A stretch of DNA of 5,964 nucleotides from Puniceicoccaceae bacterium. GTDB lineage: Bacteria; Verrucomicrobiota; Verrucomicrobiia; Opitutales; Coraliomargaritaceae. The notes below the pieces were generated by a model. That model did not search any database and had not been told where the DNA came from. It worked only from the letters and a program-made list of their open reading frames with translations. Position 1 is the stretch's first letter, and each line of letters opens with the position of its first letter. The position numbers and the translations under genes were made by a program. Below are positions 5,961 through 5,964 of this stretch, piece by piece. The stretch covers positions 1-5,964 of the forward strand of contig PWZW01000268.1 of NCBI GenBank assembly GCA_003567255.1, in the 5' to 3' direction.

Positions 5961-5964
5961 CTCC
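5961..5964 (-). promoter_or_regulatory. Possible displaced Shine-Dalgarno (GGAG) of the binding-protein gene
   Basis: GGAG is at the very window edge, 24 nt before the ATG, too far for normal initiation. If the palindrome between them folds as a hairpin, only AAAT and GT remain unpaired, an effective spacing of about 6 nt. The bases beyond the edge are not visible, so the strength of the site cannot be judged. Confidence 0.28.

Overview
The window is 5,964 bp of dense bacterial DNA with moderate GC. It carries the 3' part of a sensor kinase gene on the + strand and, facing it, a complete four-gene metal ABC transporter operon on the - strand. The lipobox signal peptide, the HDFNN-type kinase and the TroA-type operon fit many Gram-negative phyla. 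A Verrucomicrobiota/Planctomycetota-like source is a guess only; nothing here (no rRNA, no marker gene) fixes the taxon.

Positions 1-1852 (+): a hybrid histidine kinase whose 5' end lies outside the window. Its frame is open from the first base. The visible N-terminus matches the copper/ethylene-binding membrane domain of the plant ETR1 family, keeping the equivalents of ETR1 Tyr32, Ile35, Pro36, Ile62, Cys65 and His69. A short coiled coil, a PAS/PAC domain, HisKA, HATPase_c and a C-terminal receiver domain follow. Positions 1853-1890 are the convergent intergenic gap, with a candidate weak terminator.

Positions 5936-1891 (-): an operon in the order binding lipoprotein (troA-like), ATPase (troB-like), permease 1 (troC-like), permease 2 (troD-like). 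The genes overlap by 8 nt, are separated by 8 nt, and overlap by 4 nt, so they are almost certainly co-transcribed and translationally coupled. Together they should capture a divalent metal (Mn2+ or Zn2+, possibly Fe2+) outside the inner membrane and pump it in. The first permease is unusual: after an ordinary ABC-3 membrane domain it continues in frame into a winged-helix plus dimerisation module of the DtxR/MntR/TroR metalloregulator family. The metal sensor that is a separate gene in Treponema (troR) is thus built into the transporter.

An 18-bp perfect palindrome lies 2 bp upstream of the troA start codon. It is either an operator for a metal-responsive repressor or an mRNA hairpin between a distant Shine-Dalgarno-like GGAG and the ATG. 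The promoter itself lies beyond the window. The strongest candidates for new biology are the transporter-metalloregulator fusion with its palindrome, and the bacterial ethylene-receptor-like hybrid kinase.
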